64,000 nt of DNA from contig OX637797.1 of NCBI GenBank assembly GCA_951802425.1, forward strand, positions 1,736,001 through 1,800,000. The letters are read 5' to 3'. How positions within the stretch are numbered: the first letter of the stretch is position 1; every line of letters begins with the position of its first letter. The stretch is from Clavaria fumosa. Lineage: Eukaryota; Basidiomycota; Agaricomycetes; Agaricales; Clavariaceae. The translations under genes were made by a program, and so were the position numbers. Below the pieces are notes generated by a model, which did no database searches, had not been told where the DNA came from, and saw only the letters and a list, made by a program, of their open reading frames with translations. Shown here piece by piece: positions 21,121 through 31,819 of this stretch.

Positions 21121-23623
21121 ATGCTCGACAAGCCTCAACGATTGTCAATTAAGAGATCGCGGAGCACGACAGGAAAGGCTCCAGCTGGACTCAGTGCCGG
21201 CAAATTGGCCGGTTTTATGAAGCTGCCCGTAGAACTGGTTTACCAGGCACTCAATTCCCCTCAATTCACGCCTCTCGCACATTAATGCTGGCTTTCAGAT
21301 TAGTACATTAGCCCACCCCTCGGATCTGATACACTTGTCTCGTGTGTCAAAGTGTTTCCGCGGCGTGTTCATGTCGAGACGCTCTCAAGTCGTTTGGGAG
21401 CAATGCATTATGAATGCCGAGATGCCAGAGCGCCCGCCAGATCTGACTGCCCCGCAATACGTGTACCTCATGTTCGAACGCGATTGCATGGTATCGAGCA
21501 CAGTCCTTTTCTCAGCTTCATAATCATCTGAGACACTTGCAGTCATGTGGAGCCCCTCGAGCAAGCAAAACATGCTGGGCACTCCGTTTAAGATTGTGCA
21601 AGTCATGTATGCACTTCTAGTAAGTAGCTTCTGGCATCAAGTGGTATATGGACGTCATCATCGAACGTCTTCAGCGTACATTATAGGGGTCGAATACGTT
21701 TCGATATGTCACACAGACATCCGGATATACCAATCCCCAAGTATTTCTTTTCGCTCCTGCCTGGAACTAGTTGTAAGTGCAGGCAAATATCTTCATTGCC
21801 TGTTCAATTGATTTATCATATTGCGATCATCCAGCTAACACGTTTCATCCTGATCTGGTGGATTTGTGGTACCTTCCTGAGTGTTTGGCCATTTTCGATG
21901 AATATGTGCTGCTCCGTGACGACCCAGTCGCTCTTGACTCATTTAAGAAGTCAAGGATGGCTCAGACGTCAATAATCATGAAGGTGGTTGAATGTCTTGT
22001 ATTGTTTCGATCACTGCTCAATTCACTTGTAGTCCGCGCTCGGACTCTCTTCATGGCAAACGAACTACATACGTACCGAAGGTATCGCACAAACCCTCAA
22101 GGCCGCTGTGGTGGCGGCGGAGCGTCAGACAAGGTGAGATTCACTGCCCAGTGGGTCGATTCGTGTTAAGTTTCGTAGGATTAAGGCAGAGCTCTCGGAT
22201 CTCGGTTGGACAACTGACTACTTCCCTCGGTACATGGATCTTGAGGAGACCGCAGAATGGAACAAGCTGGTCCAAAAAGTGAACAAAGCTGCCCAGGAGT
22301 TTCTTCCGAATGGTATGTTCATGTTCTTTGTTCTCACTCACGAACTCGAGCTGACGTGCGCACCCTCGAGTGCTTTCTAAAGTCCTGCTACGCCTCGTCG
22401 AAATTGTCCGACGGGTGAAAGTCAAGAGGCTGCGAGAGGCTCGGGAAGAACAGGTCAAAGGCCACTATTTATCCTTTCTGCGAAGCCTCAGCTTGGAAGA
22501 CCGCACTGCGATGCCTCATTGGCCGGACGCTCGACTACTTCCAAGCATCGCTGCGGCTCTGGCCAAACATCCAGAGGACAACGAGCCGTGTCCCTCTGTT
22601 TTCGTGTCTGTCGTCGCCGAGGCGCAGGAATACAAAGCCCGCGTTAAGCTGACCATGCTCCGAGCTCTGCAGCGTGACTCCGACACGCTCGACAATCAAA
22701 TGAATCCATATGACGTCCTTCATCGGGCATGCACGATATTCTACTGTGGCAACCGCGGATGCTCTACTGTTTACTTGAAGGCGGGCGGCGAAACCTGCCC
22801 GCCGTTATTGTACCTCAGCGAAATTCTCGACCATCTGCGAGAGGAATGGTTCCACCGCTCCTGGTGCGATCAGGATGTCAAACTACGATGTCGCGAGGAC
22901 ATCACCACGATGGCAAAAAGGGTGCTTGACATCCTTGGACTTGGAGCGGAGTCGCCGAGGAGTGTCGTAGATGAGCTTGAGGGCAGATTTGCTTGCCTGT
23001 GTGGGCATCCAGAGGGTCATGGGTCAGGATCATTCTTGGACCTCGTAAGTAGCGATTCGCATCCCGAAGTGACACTCAGTGACTCGTGACCGATTTTTAT
23101 GCCGTCTGAAGATCCGTCACTTGGTCAATGAGCAGGGCTGGTTTGCAGCCGTGAGGGCTAGCGCGAAAACTGAGTACGTCGCCGAATTATTCGTACTCGG
23201 CCCACTCATCAAATGCGCGTGGACTACAGGGAGGAGATGGATGCCATCATTTTCGACGATCACGATCTGTCCCGCCTGAACCAACTCATTACCATCCTGC
23301 CCACGACTTCCTCCCGACCACCTAGGATTCCAGTCGAGGGCTCTGCTGGCATCCTGTCTTTCCCGCCTGTCACCTCCTTCTGCAGCTTTTGTTACAAATT
23401 CGCGGGTGTCCGCAGGGGTCTCAAGTCGAAGGAAGAGGTACTCTATCATATGACCACCAAGTAAGCAACCGCGTCGTTATTCATCTGCTGTTCTTAGTTC
23501 ACGCTGCTTGGCCACAGACACCATAGTGATATCACTATGGACGATGTAGTGCAACAAGGATCAAGGTTGTGGTATGGCTGTTTCGATCCGGAAGGCGATC
23601 AGCATTTGGGACTTCTGCTATGA
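21121..23623 (+). CDS. F-box protein, agaric type, 11 exons
   Basis: Likely substrate adaptor of an SCF ubiquitin ligase. Exons 21121-21246, 21299-21490, 21543-21619, 21675-21772, 21835-21983, 22033-22133, 22179-22312, 22371-23044, 23112-23173, 23230-23460 and 23518-23623 give 649 residues. The F-box is MKLPVELVYQISTLAHPSDL then IHLSRVSKCFRGVF; it is followed by WEQCIMNAEMPERPPDLTAPQYVYLMFE and a CxxC cluster (CMSCG, CWALRLRLCKSC), an arrangement common in this family. A coiled-coil-like region lies near ERQTRIKAELSDLGW, and the C-terminal half carries further cysteines (CTIFYCGNRGC, CLCGH). Intron 1 needs a GC donor (21247) to keep VYQI; a GT donor seven bases upstream would delete VYQ. The target is unknown. 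Confidence 0.82.
23521..23540. repeat. Perfect 20-bp palindrome
   Basis: CCATAGTGAT followed directly by ATCACTATGG, a perfect inverted repeat without spacer, at the start of the last exon of the F-box gene, where it encodes HSDITMD. Confidence 0.95.
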
Positions 23624-23832
23624 ACTGGATGTCTGCTGTTAGGAATAATGTTGTAATTATATTCTGACTAATTCTGTCAAGTTAATAAGTCTGTTGTTGA
23701 GTTTCGACCCAGCCTCCGAGTCGTAGGCTCGAACCCGCAGCAACTGCAGCGAGTTTAGTTGGGAAGTGTGCTTTCGCACGATTCCAGTCATGGTAGTCAC
23801 CACGTGCATTGCCACCACTGCATCGCCCTACC

Positions 23833-24194
23833 ATGTCTTCCTCGTGCCAAGCACTTCTGAGAGAGCTCAAGGCCTGTATTCTTGCCTCGGAATGTGTTTT
23901 GCAGTCGTCGCACCTTCCCTCAGAATGCCTGAAGCAGCCAGAATTGTATGCCACCCTCCCTGAGCGGTGTAAATACCTGCGCCTCGCGACATTCGAGTGC
24001 AAGCGTGGGATGGTTTGTTTTCCTGTGCTCTTTATGAGACGCTGGGTTGCTGATTTTTCTATATTGTGTTCCGCAAGTTGGACATGAGGAAGAGATTCAG
24101 AGGCAATAACTACGCGGACCCGCCAGGAAAAACAGACTCGTCAAAGACAAGTGAAACGGCCGAAAGCTTAAGATCGGAAGATCCCTCAGGATGA
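23833..24194 (+). CDS. PET191: Cytochrome c oxidase assembly factor Pet191/Coa5, 2 exons
   Basis: Twin-CX9C protein of the mitochondrial intermembrane space needed to build complex IV. Exons 23833-24012 and 24078-24194 give 98 residues. The family pattern is clear: MSSSC at the start, CILASECVLQSS, ECLKQ, the LPERCKYLRLATFECKRGM helix, and after the intron LDMRKRFRGN. Cysteines are spaced as expected for oxidative folding by the Mia40 relay. The serine-rich C-terminal tail (DSSKTSETAESLRSED) is longer than in yeast. It ends 127 bp before the convergent GST gene. Confidence 0.92.
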
Positions 24195-24321
24195 TTATAA
24201 GTAGCTGCTGCATAAAACTTGGTATGTAACGCCTTTGTGCATTTCAACCGTAAGTCAGTCACATGGCTCAGTTTCAAGTCTTTCTAGGTACTACACACGC
24301 TCTACGGCACTCCTTGACTCC

Positions 24322-25299
24322 TCACTTGGGAACGGTCGTTCCTTCCTGATAAGCAGGCTTCTCCTTTGCTCGCTCGACCCAAGCCTTTTATACAGTCAGT
24401 TACACGTGCAGGAACGCAGGGGAAAGAGCCTTCACCTTCACAGCGGGACAGTCATCAATCGACTCGATGCCCACCCACTTATGTCCCGCTACACTGTTTG
24501 CGATAGCTGTATCAGAGGTGGCTTTGGGACATCATAGGAATCGAACACACATGCAGGCTGTGCTTATGTCGGCAATGCTATACCTGCCTTTTCCTGCACC
24601 GACCAGCCAGTCCCTGTTCTGGAGACGCAACTCAAGGACGCCAATGAGGCGCTTCAATTCGTCCGTGTAGCCTGTTGACAATGGTTTTCAACTCCCGCCG
24701 GGGCATCTTCCAAAAATGAAAATTATACGAACGGGTTTTGGCGTAGGGGATATCAACAGTCGCCATCTTGTGGAAGTGGGCAGCTGCCGAAGGCAATTGA
24801 TTGAGAAGCTGGCGTGCATTTTCTACGATGCAAACACGCACCTTGCGACCCCATGGGGATTAGACTACCGTGGGTCCAGAAGAGCCACTGCAGCATTTCG
24901 CTGTGCTCCTCTTGCTGGTCGGGCGCCCACCAAAACTTCTTCTCCTTGTCGTAGTTCTGGCACAAGTAGAGGAGGATGGCGGACGACTCGAACACGGGGA
25001 ACCCTTCCGCTGTTGGGTTGGACGCCGGTGGCGCGCGGCTGCGATCGACGAGAAGGGGGATGGTGCCGTTCGGGTTGAGGGCGAGGTACCAAGGCTCCTT
25101 CTGCTTCTTGGCGCGAAGATCGACGCGTTCGGCACTGAGTAGCATCACAAGATGAGAACAAGACGCGCTTAGAAGTGTGAGGTATCCTCAACTCGTATTC
25201 GACGCCATAGGCCGCTTTGAGCTCCTCGAGGAGTATGGAAACGCGCCAACCGCTGGGGGTGGGAGCGGAGTAGAGGAGAAGGGGACTTTTGGAGGCCAT
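24322..25299 (-). CDS. Glutathione S-transferase, Ure2p-like, copy 1 (6 exons)
   Basis: Exons 25299-25193, 25134-24842, 24783-24733, 24671-24551, 24493-24436 and 24384-24322 give 230 residues. The N-terminal thioredoxin fold shows [40 protein letters not shown] (cis-Pro) and [15 protein letters not shown] (the glutathione-binding ES pair). The helical C-terminal domain includes [15 protein letters not shown] and ends [17 protein letters not shown]. Such enzymes conjugate or reduce electrophiles with glutathione and are multiplied in wood-decay fungi. Every intron position and phase equals that of copy 2, and both proteins are 230 residues, so the pair arose by tandem duplication. Copy 1 is the more diverged ([10 protein letters not shown] for [10 protein letters not shown]). 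Confidence 0.9.
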
Positions 25300-25981
25300 G
25301 GTCGATGTCTGGAGTCTCTGGGGAATTTCATCCATATCCTACATCATTCTTATACGGTCATCCCTACTCCCAAAGGCCGGAAAGACTTCGCTTAGCACTC
25401 ATGCCTGAAAGGGCTTAGCCCCTAAGTTTTGTCTTCTGCTTTCTCATCCGCAGCAAGTGCCGAATTCGCAACGGCGACACGACTGACCACGGCACACGTA
25501 TCTGGTGACCATCTGCGGCCGCCGCACTATCATGCCTTCTCGGAATCTTTATGCTTTTTCCAAATGCTGGCCCTCTCTTTGCTCTCTTACTCAGCTCGCC
25601 ATCACTTGTTAGCTTCTCCATCAAATTTTTATTCAGCAACCCAGGATTTCTGAGCCCTGGGATAAGATGACGTTGGCGCTTGACATCGTCCTTCGGATTT
25701 GCCACGTCGCCTCGCCTATCGCTTTGCTTACTCAATTTGCTTACTCAAATTCCTGGTTCCGAAGAGACTACTCGTATCGTCATGCTGCCGTGTACCGCGT
25801 GGCGTCTTCGTCATGGTGGCAGAAAAATCTAGCGATAGCTGTATCTGCTCGCGTCCATTTGGCATATACTGCACGCCGACATCAATCATGCGGTAGAATG
25901 CAGTCGAATTCAAAGTATATCAATCCAGCTATTCGAGATATGCATTACAAGTGGGTTTCGAGTGCGCTGCTAAATTCCCCA
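25300..25981. other. Intergenic between the two GST genes
   Basis: About 680 bp holding the promoter of GST copy 1 and the 3' flank of copy 2. A minus-strand open frame (25735-25415) encodes a basic sequence without known motif; I see no support for it as a gene. Confidence 0.4.
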
Positions 25982-26966
25982 TTAGGGAACTGAAATCCCT
26001 TGCTGGAAGGCCGGCCTCTCCTTCGCTCTGGCAACCCATAACTATTATCCTGGATTAGTTCGCTCATACGGATGGATACCCAGAGGACAGGACTCCACCT
26101 TGACAGCGGGCCACTCGTCGAGCGTTTCGATCCCCGCGAATGCGTGCGACTTCACCCTAAAAAACAAAGGTTCCCAAGCGGTCAAGCGAAACACAAGCTG
26201 GCACGGGTGTATACCACATACAAGCAAGATGCATTGATGTCGGCGATGCTGTACTGGCCTCTGCCAGCGCCTACCAACCAGTCTCTGTCCTGGAGACGCA
26301 GCTGGAGGACACCGTAGAGTCGTTTCGTCTCGTTTATGTATCCTGTGGACGGACTCTGAGATCAGTACTCGCAGCCAAAAATATCAATATCGAGACACGT
26401 ACGGGTCTTGGCGTACGGGATGTCCTCGGGTGCAAACTTATTGAAATGATTCGCTGAGAGGTCGGTCCATTAGCCAACAATATTCTTTTTATCACTTGCG
26501 ATGACGGCGAACCTTGCCCTTGCATCGGCCCCAGCCCGCCATGGTTCCAAAATATCCACTGAAGCATTTCGCTTTGGTACTCCGGATGCTGCTCGGCTCT
26601 CCACCAGAACTTGTTCTCCTTGTCGTAGTGCTGACAGAGGTAGAGGAGGATGGCAGCGGACTCGAAGACCGGAAAACCTTCTGCAGTCGGGTTTGACGCG
26701 GGTGGCGTGCGGGTGCGATCGATGAGGACGGGGATGCGCCCGTTCGGGTTAAGTGCGATAAACCAGGGCTCTTTCTGCACGTTGTTGCGGAGGTCGACGC
26801 GTTCAGCGCTAGAGGCAGCGGTGAGAACAGAAAGGCGCTTGCAAGTCCGAACTGCTTACTCGTACTCAACACCGTAGGCTGCCTTGAGCTCTTCGAGGAG
26901 CACGGACGCTTTGTGACCGTTAGGCGTTCCAGCGGTGTAGAGGAGAAGTGGGCGTTTCGCTGCCAT
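25982..26966 (-). CDS. Glutathione S-transferase, Ure2p-like, copy 2 (6 exons)
   Basis: Exons 26966-26860, 26808-26513, 26453-26403, 26342-26222, 26156-26099 and 26041-25982 give 230 residues. Motifs: [91 protein letters not shown] and [17 protein letters not shown]. It is closer to the general family consensus than copy 1, especially in the linker after the first domain, and so is probably the less altered duplicate. All donors are GT. The start is fixed by the short N-terminus typical of the family. Cytosolic location is inferred, as no signal is seen. Confidence 0.9.
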
Positions 26967-27725
26967 GGTGAGTGCTTTGATTGTGTGAGAGAACATTTGG
27001 AGTGGATTTTATACGGTGTACTAGTACCGCTTTGTCACCGTCCGATAGCGTTATTCAGCGATTTCTAAGCGTATGCGGCCTTACTCACCACTTCGTCATA
27101 CCATCATAAACGGTACCTATCTGATTAAGGCATCACCCGAAAACGTGGGGTAGTGAAAATGTTGCGATCAAAGATTTACTGTAAGAGAGCCAGAGGACCA
27201 AGGAGCCTAAAGGATCCATTAGGTTCATTTGGTATATGGCCATGACATTAAAATCGTCCAATAGCAAAATCTTGTCCGTACCCTTCTTCACCTTCCCCGG
27301 TCCGAACGGCCCGCTTGATTCCGCCTCTTCGCAGCCACGAGCGGATATTCGCTTTCTTGCAGCTTACTGGGGCGAGAGAGTGCCGATGCGTTGGCTCCCT
27401 CCGTGCCAGCGACTCCACTGCTGAGCGTGCCTTTCGGATCGTCTAGGTCGTTGGATTTGAATTCGGGTATACACAACCGCAGACTGAGTTCTTTCCAATG
27501 CTCTCATACTGAGTAGTGCAGGCAGTACAACCCAAACCGAATAAAATGTGAACATAGACCCGAATCCAAAAACTTCATCATGAGGCATAACTCGCGGATC
27601 AGGCGACGGGATAATGCACTACCAGCACTGATTCTAAGACGTTGGCGTGTTTCCCTTCGTCGGCTGGCATTGGAACAGCAGGGTACTGAGGTGGTATGTG
27701 GCGAATTCAGTGATAACGACTTACC
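26967..27725. other. Intergenic
   Basis: Promoter of GST copy 2 plus the downstream flank of paralog B. The last 90 bp before 27726 resemble the matching flank of paralog C (29.82-29.90 kb). No gene seen; two short minus-strand frames (27288-27588) lack support. Confidence 0.4.
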
Positions 27726-29191
27726 TTAGCATTGAAATAGGTGCAGGTACTGTTGAATCATTGCCAAGATACCTCCAAAGGCTGCCATTCCCGCAATACA
27801 AGCAAGTGAGACTCTGGCTGTCGCAGCCACAAATCCCGTGCTCTTCACCGTTTCGTCCACGGGTAGAAGTCCAAACAGGGTGCCAGTAACGGCCCACGAG
27901 ACGAACCAACCCCTCTGAACCTTCGTCGAGATTCCAGGGCGAAAACGGGTAATTCCCCCAACGATGGCAAGATAGCAGGCCAATGCGAGAAGCACGATGG
28001 GAGAAACAAGACGCTCATCGTCTTCGAATGCGGGCGCAAATGCGAGGTGCTTGATGATCACCAAGGTCAGATTGGCGGCAAGCTTGAACGGCAAACTTAC
28101 ATACCTCCTGGTGCGCAGCATCACTCTGATGATTCTCATTCTCGGGACCAGAAACCTGAGAGTGAGGATCTGCTGCACTTGGGACCTCGTGTGTAGGGAC
28201 AATGGAAGGGTTCTCGCTCCCAGGATCCAGTGCATGAGAGTGGATGTCATCTCGTGTTGAGACCAGCTCCATCTCGGTAAAGTCTCCATAGTTATCAGTC
28301 AAGAGAGCGGCAACGAGATTGATGACACTTGCAATTGCATACGGAATGATTGTGTAAATGAAGGCACCGTAACCATAGGCAGCAAGCCGAGAATCATTGG
28401 CAGATACAAGCTCCACGGTGGCGAAGCCGAGATGAATCGCGCCAGCAAGTGCCTTCACAAGCTGCGAGTTGCCCTCGACCATTGTTGGTGTAAATATTCG
28501 CGCCCTGGTTCCTCTCGGAACGAGGAGGAAGAGCTCGCCCTCGTCCAGCGGTTTGGCTCGCACTTTGGCTTCGTCAGGTACAACTGTCGGGAAATTGGGA
28601 AATCTTGACCGGTTTTCTTCTTTGACTCTAAAGCAAACAGCTCCAGTATTGATTGCCCTTTGCATATTTCGGTAGATGGTCACGTCTGGACCGACTTCGC
28701 CATCCAATTGAGTAAATCCATCTCGACGATATGCTATGTCATGTATACTAATTCTTGCCGATGAGGATGGCAGTAGGCCTGCTGTTATGTAACGTGATAT
28801 TGCATACAATGTCCTTGAACCGGGGGGGAGCTTGATGGTGAAGACGTGACTGACGTAAATTGCAAGTAACTTGATTATAACTGCATAGGCTTTTCGGAAT
28901 TTACAGCTTTTTATAGCTGGGTCGAGGAAAGTTTGAGCAGATGCGGGTCCGGAGGTTGCCAATAAGAACAAGACGATGTATGTAGCTGGGCTGACACTTC
29001 GTAGACTTCGAGTGAAAATCGAGACACCGAGGGGGAGCATGCCAGCCCATGGCAGAACACGGGCTCCGATAACGGTTTTGCAATATGGAGGGTGCGCACT
29101 ATTCTCGCCTGTGCAATATGGCAAACTGAGTTTCTGTGCGTATGAGAGGACACAAAAACTCACCCACAAAGATAGCATTCTTTCCATTCAT
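27726..29191 (-). CDS. Multi-pass membrane protein of unknown function, paralog B
   Basis: Exons 29191-29164, 29108-28105 and 28049-27726 give 451 residues with the same three-exon plan as paralogs A and C. The start MNGKNAIFVGENS corresponds to MNEENAIYVGENS in A. Conserved blocks include SAQTFLDPAIKSC, KLPPGSRTLYAISRY, NTGAVCFRVKEEN, GELFLLVPRGTRA, YGAFIYTIIPYAIASVINL, LLTDNYGDFTEMEL and the end GGILAMIQQYLHLFQC. The variable part is the hydrophilic S/H/P-rich loop around the second intron. Function unknown. It lies head-to-tail with paralog C. Confidence 0.8.
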
Positions 29192-29903
29192 TTTGTTCAG
29201 GTGCTAAGCGGGGGAGAGCACAAAGACTCCCAGATGCCCGATAAAGACTGCCCGCAGAAGGCGATTGACGCCCGATGCATGGGCGCCAGCGCTAAGCCAA
29301 CTTGCAGGATTGGAAGAGCAAAACGGGATGTGACCTAACTCATGCATCAGCGGTCCATGACGATTAGCGCCTCGGCTACATGTGCGAGCTTAGAGGTTTG
29401 CTTGAACACGAGTGTCGATGCTACAGGGATCATGAGGAGTGGTTGAGGAACGACCAATATTACCGGTTGAGATGTCGGTATGCCCGTCCACGCTGTCTTG
29501 CCAGTCTTGGTACATCGCGGCGAGGAGAGAGCGACGACACGTGTTTGCAGTCTCGTGACTGCCGAGCACAGTCGCAGAGCTACGACTCGCTAAGTATTTT
29601 AGTGGAAGGAGCCATCATTAATTAGACCACTTGGTGTGGGGACTACCACACAACATTTGAATGCCGTCCAAACTGCAAAATCTCGTCCATTTCCGTTCCG
29701 CACTTCCGCTAACTGCAGACTTTTTAACAGTTCCACAAGTGGACTACTCGCCTTCCTTTAGCTCGCTCGGCCAAGATCCAGATCCAAAAGCGACCATCGC
29801 GGGGTTATAGCGTGCCCAAAGCCGACGTGCTTGGTGTGTTTCCTTCGTCTTGAACAACAGTGTTCGAGGTGAAATGCGGCAAATTCAGTGATAAAGACTT
29901 ACC
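29192..29903. other. Intergenic; duplicated flank
   Basis: Lies between paralogs B and C. The part next to B (29192-29470) resembles the upstream flanks of A and C, and the part next to 29904 resembles the downstream flanks of A and B. The repeat unit of this family therefore includes promoter and 3' UTR. Confidence 0.5.
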
Positions 29904-31352
29904 TTAGCATTGAAACATGGACAGATACTGTTGAATCATCGCCACGATGCCCCCAATGGTTGCCACTCCCGTAATACAAGCAAGGCCGACTCTGCTTGCT
30001 GTGGCTGCCAATCCCGAGTTCTTCCTTCCTCCCTCCTCAGGCAGGAGTCCAAACATGGTGCCAGTAATGGCCCATGATACGAACCAACCCCTTTGAGCCT
30101 TCGTCGAGATTCCAGGGCGAAAACGGGTAATCCCCCCAACGATGGCAAGATAGCAAGCCAATGCAAGGAACACGATGGGAGAAACAAGATGCTCATCGCC
30201 CTCTAATGTGGGTGCGAATGCGAGGTGCTTGACAATTACCAAGGTCAGACTGGCAAGCTTAACCGGCAGACTTACATACCTCCTGGTGAACGGCAGTCTC
30301 GTTCTTGGGACCAGAAACCTGAGAGTGAGAATCTGCTGCACTTGGGACCTCGCGGGTAGGGACAATAGAGGAGTTCTCGCTCCCAGAATTCAGTGCGTGA
30401 GACTGGGTGTCATCTCGTGTTGGGACTAGCTCCATCTCGGTAAAGTCTCCATAGTTATCAGTCAAGAGAGCGGCAACGAGATTGATGACACTTGCAATCG
30501 CGTATGGAATGATTGTGTAAATGAAGGCACCATAGCCATAGGCAGCAACTCGAGAATCAGTGGCAGACACAAGCTGCGTGGTGGCGAAGCCTAGCTGAAT
30601 CGCGCCAACGAGTGCCTTCACGAACTGTGAACTGCCTTCAATCATGGTTGGCGTGAATATTTGCGCCCTGGTACCTCTCGGGACGAGGAAGAAGAGCTCG
30701 CCCTCTTTTAGCGGTTTGGATCTTACTTTGACTTCATCAGGTGCAACTATCCGAAAATTGCGATACTTTGGCCGTTTTTCTTCTTTGACTCTGAAGCAAA
30801 CAGCCCCAGTATTGATTGCCTTTTGCATGTTTCGGTAGATGTTGGCATCTGGACTGTCTTCGCTGCCCAATCGAACAAACCCATATAGCCGATATGCGAT
30901 GTCGTGTATACTAATTCTTGCCGATGAAGATGGCAGCAAGGCTGCTGTCACGTAGCGTGATATTGAATCTAATGTCCTTGAACCGGGGGGGAGTTTGATG
31001 GTGAAGACGTGACTGACGTAAACTGCCAGCAACTTGATCACGACTGCATAGGCTTTTCGGAGTCTACAGCTCCTTATGGTTGGATCAAGGAAAGTTTGGG
31101 CAGAAGCAGGTTGGGATGTTGCCAAGAAGAACAAAGCAATATAGAGGACCGGGCTGACATTTCGCAGATGTCGAATGAAATGAGAGGTGCTGGCGGTGAG
31201 TACGCAAGCCCACGGCAGGACACAAGCTCTGTCATTGGTTGTGGGGGAATGCGCCCTATTTCCACCTGTGGAAAATGGTGAGCAGAGTTTCTTAGCGCAT
31301 GAGAGCACCACGACTCACTCGCAGATATAGAGTCAGTCCTCTTGCTGTTCAT
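29904..31352 (-). CDS. Multi-pass membrane protein of unknown function, paralog C
   Basis: Exons 31352-31319, 31265-30280 and 30227-29904 give 447 residues. Same features as paralogs A and B: FLDPTIRSC, KLPPGSRTLDSISRY, NTGAVCFRVKEEK, GELFFLVPRGTRAQIF, AFIYTIIPYAIASVINL, DNYGDFTEMEL, and a C-terminal three-helix part ending GGIVAMIQQYLSMFQC. The first exon is six bases longer than in A and B (MNSKRTDSISA). The start follows from the conserved position of the first intron. The role is unknown. Confidence 0.8.
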
Positions 31353-31819
31353 CTCGTCTATGCACTGAGCGGGAGAGGTTGCCAAATGCCGAAAGTTGGC
31401 TGGCAACTGGCACCCGAGCCGACTCCGATCAACTTTGATGGGGTTGTTGCGAGACGGCTAGCGCCTCGCGAGCCTGGAGGCTTGCTTGAGCATGAGCGCC
31501 GATGAACTTACGGGGAACACCATGAGAGGCTGAAGAACAATTGATATGACCGAGAGCCCGCGCCGTCTTGCTGGTGGACTGGTTCATATTCAGTTGATCC
31601 GGACTCCGGAGTGGGCATCTCCGCCAGGCCGCATCTTTGCCCTATTGCTGGCTTATCAAGCTCCCCGTGATCCTTGTGCCTGAGCATACTCTTTTGAACA
31701 AACGTTTTGGTTTGGAACGCTATCCGCTTTGCAAATGAGGTTGAACATGGCGCTGGGAGTGACACGCAAGTAGCATTGGTATGATTAGTTGTAAAGATCA
31801 GTCTGATACAAACATCCAG
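31353..31819. other. Intergenic
   Basis: Upstream flank of paralog C (31353-31540, similar to the flanks of A and B) and 3' flank of the GPCR-like gene. No gene seen. Confidence 0.4.

Noticed and set aside
23700..23770. tRNA-like B box (GGGTTCGAGCC on the minus strand)
   Set aside because: Flanking bases do not form a T-arm, and no A box, anticodon arm or acceptor stem could be found.
24860..25335. Alternative-frame open readings across GST copy 1 exon 2
   Set aside because: Overlap a well-supported GST exon; Arg/Ser-rich shadows of the real frame.
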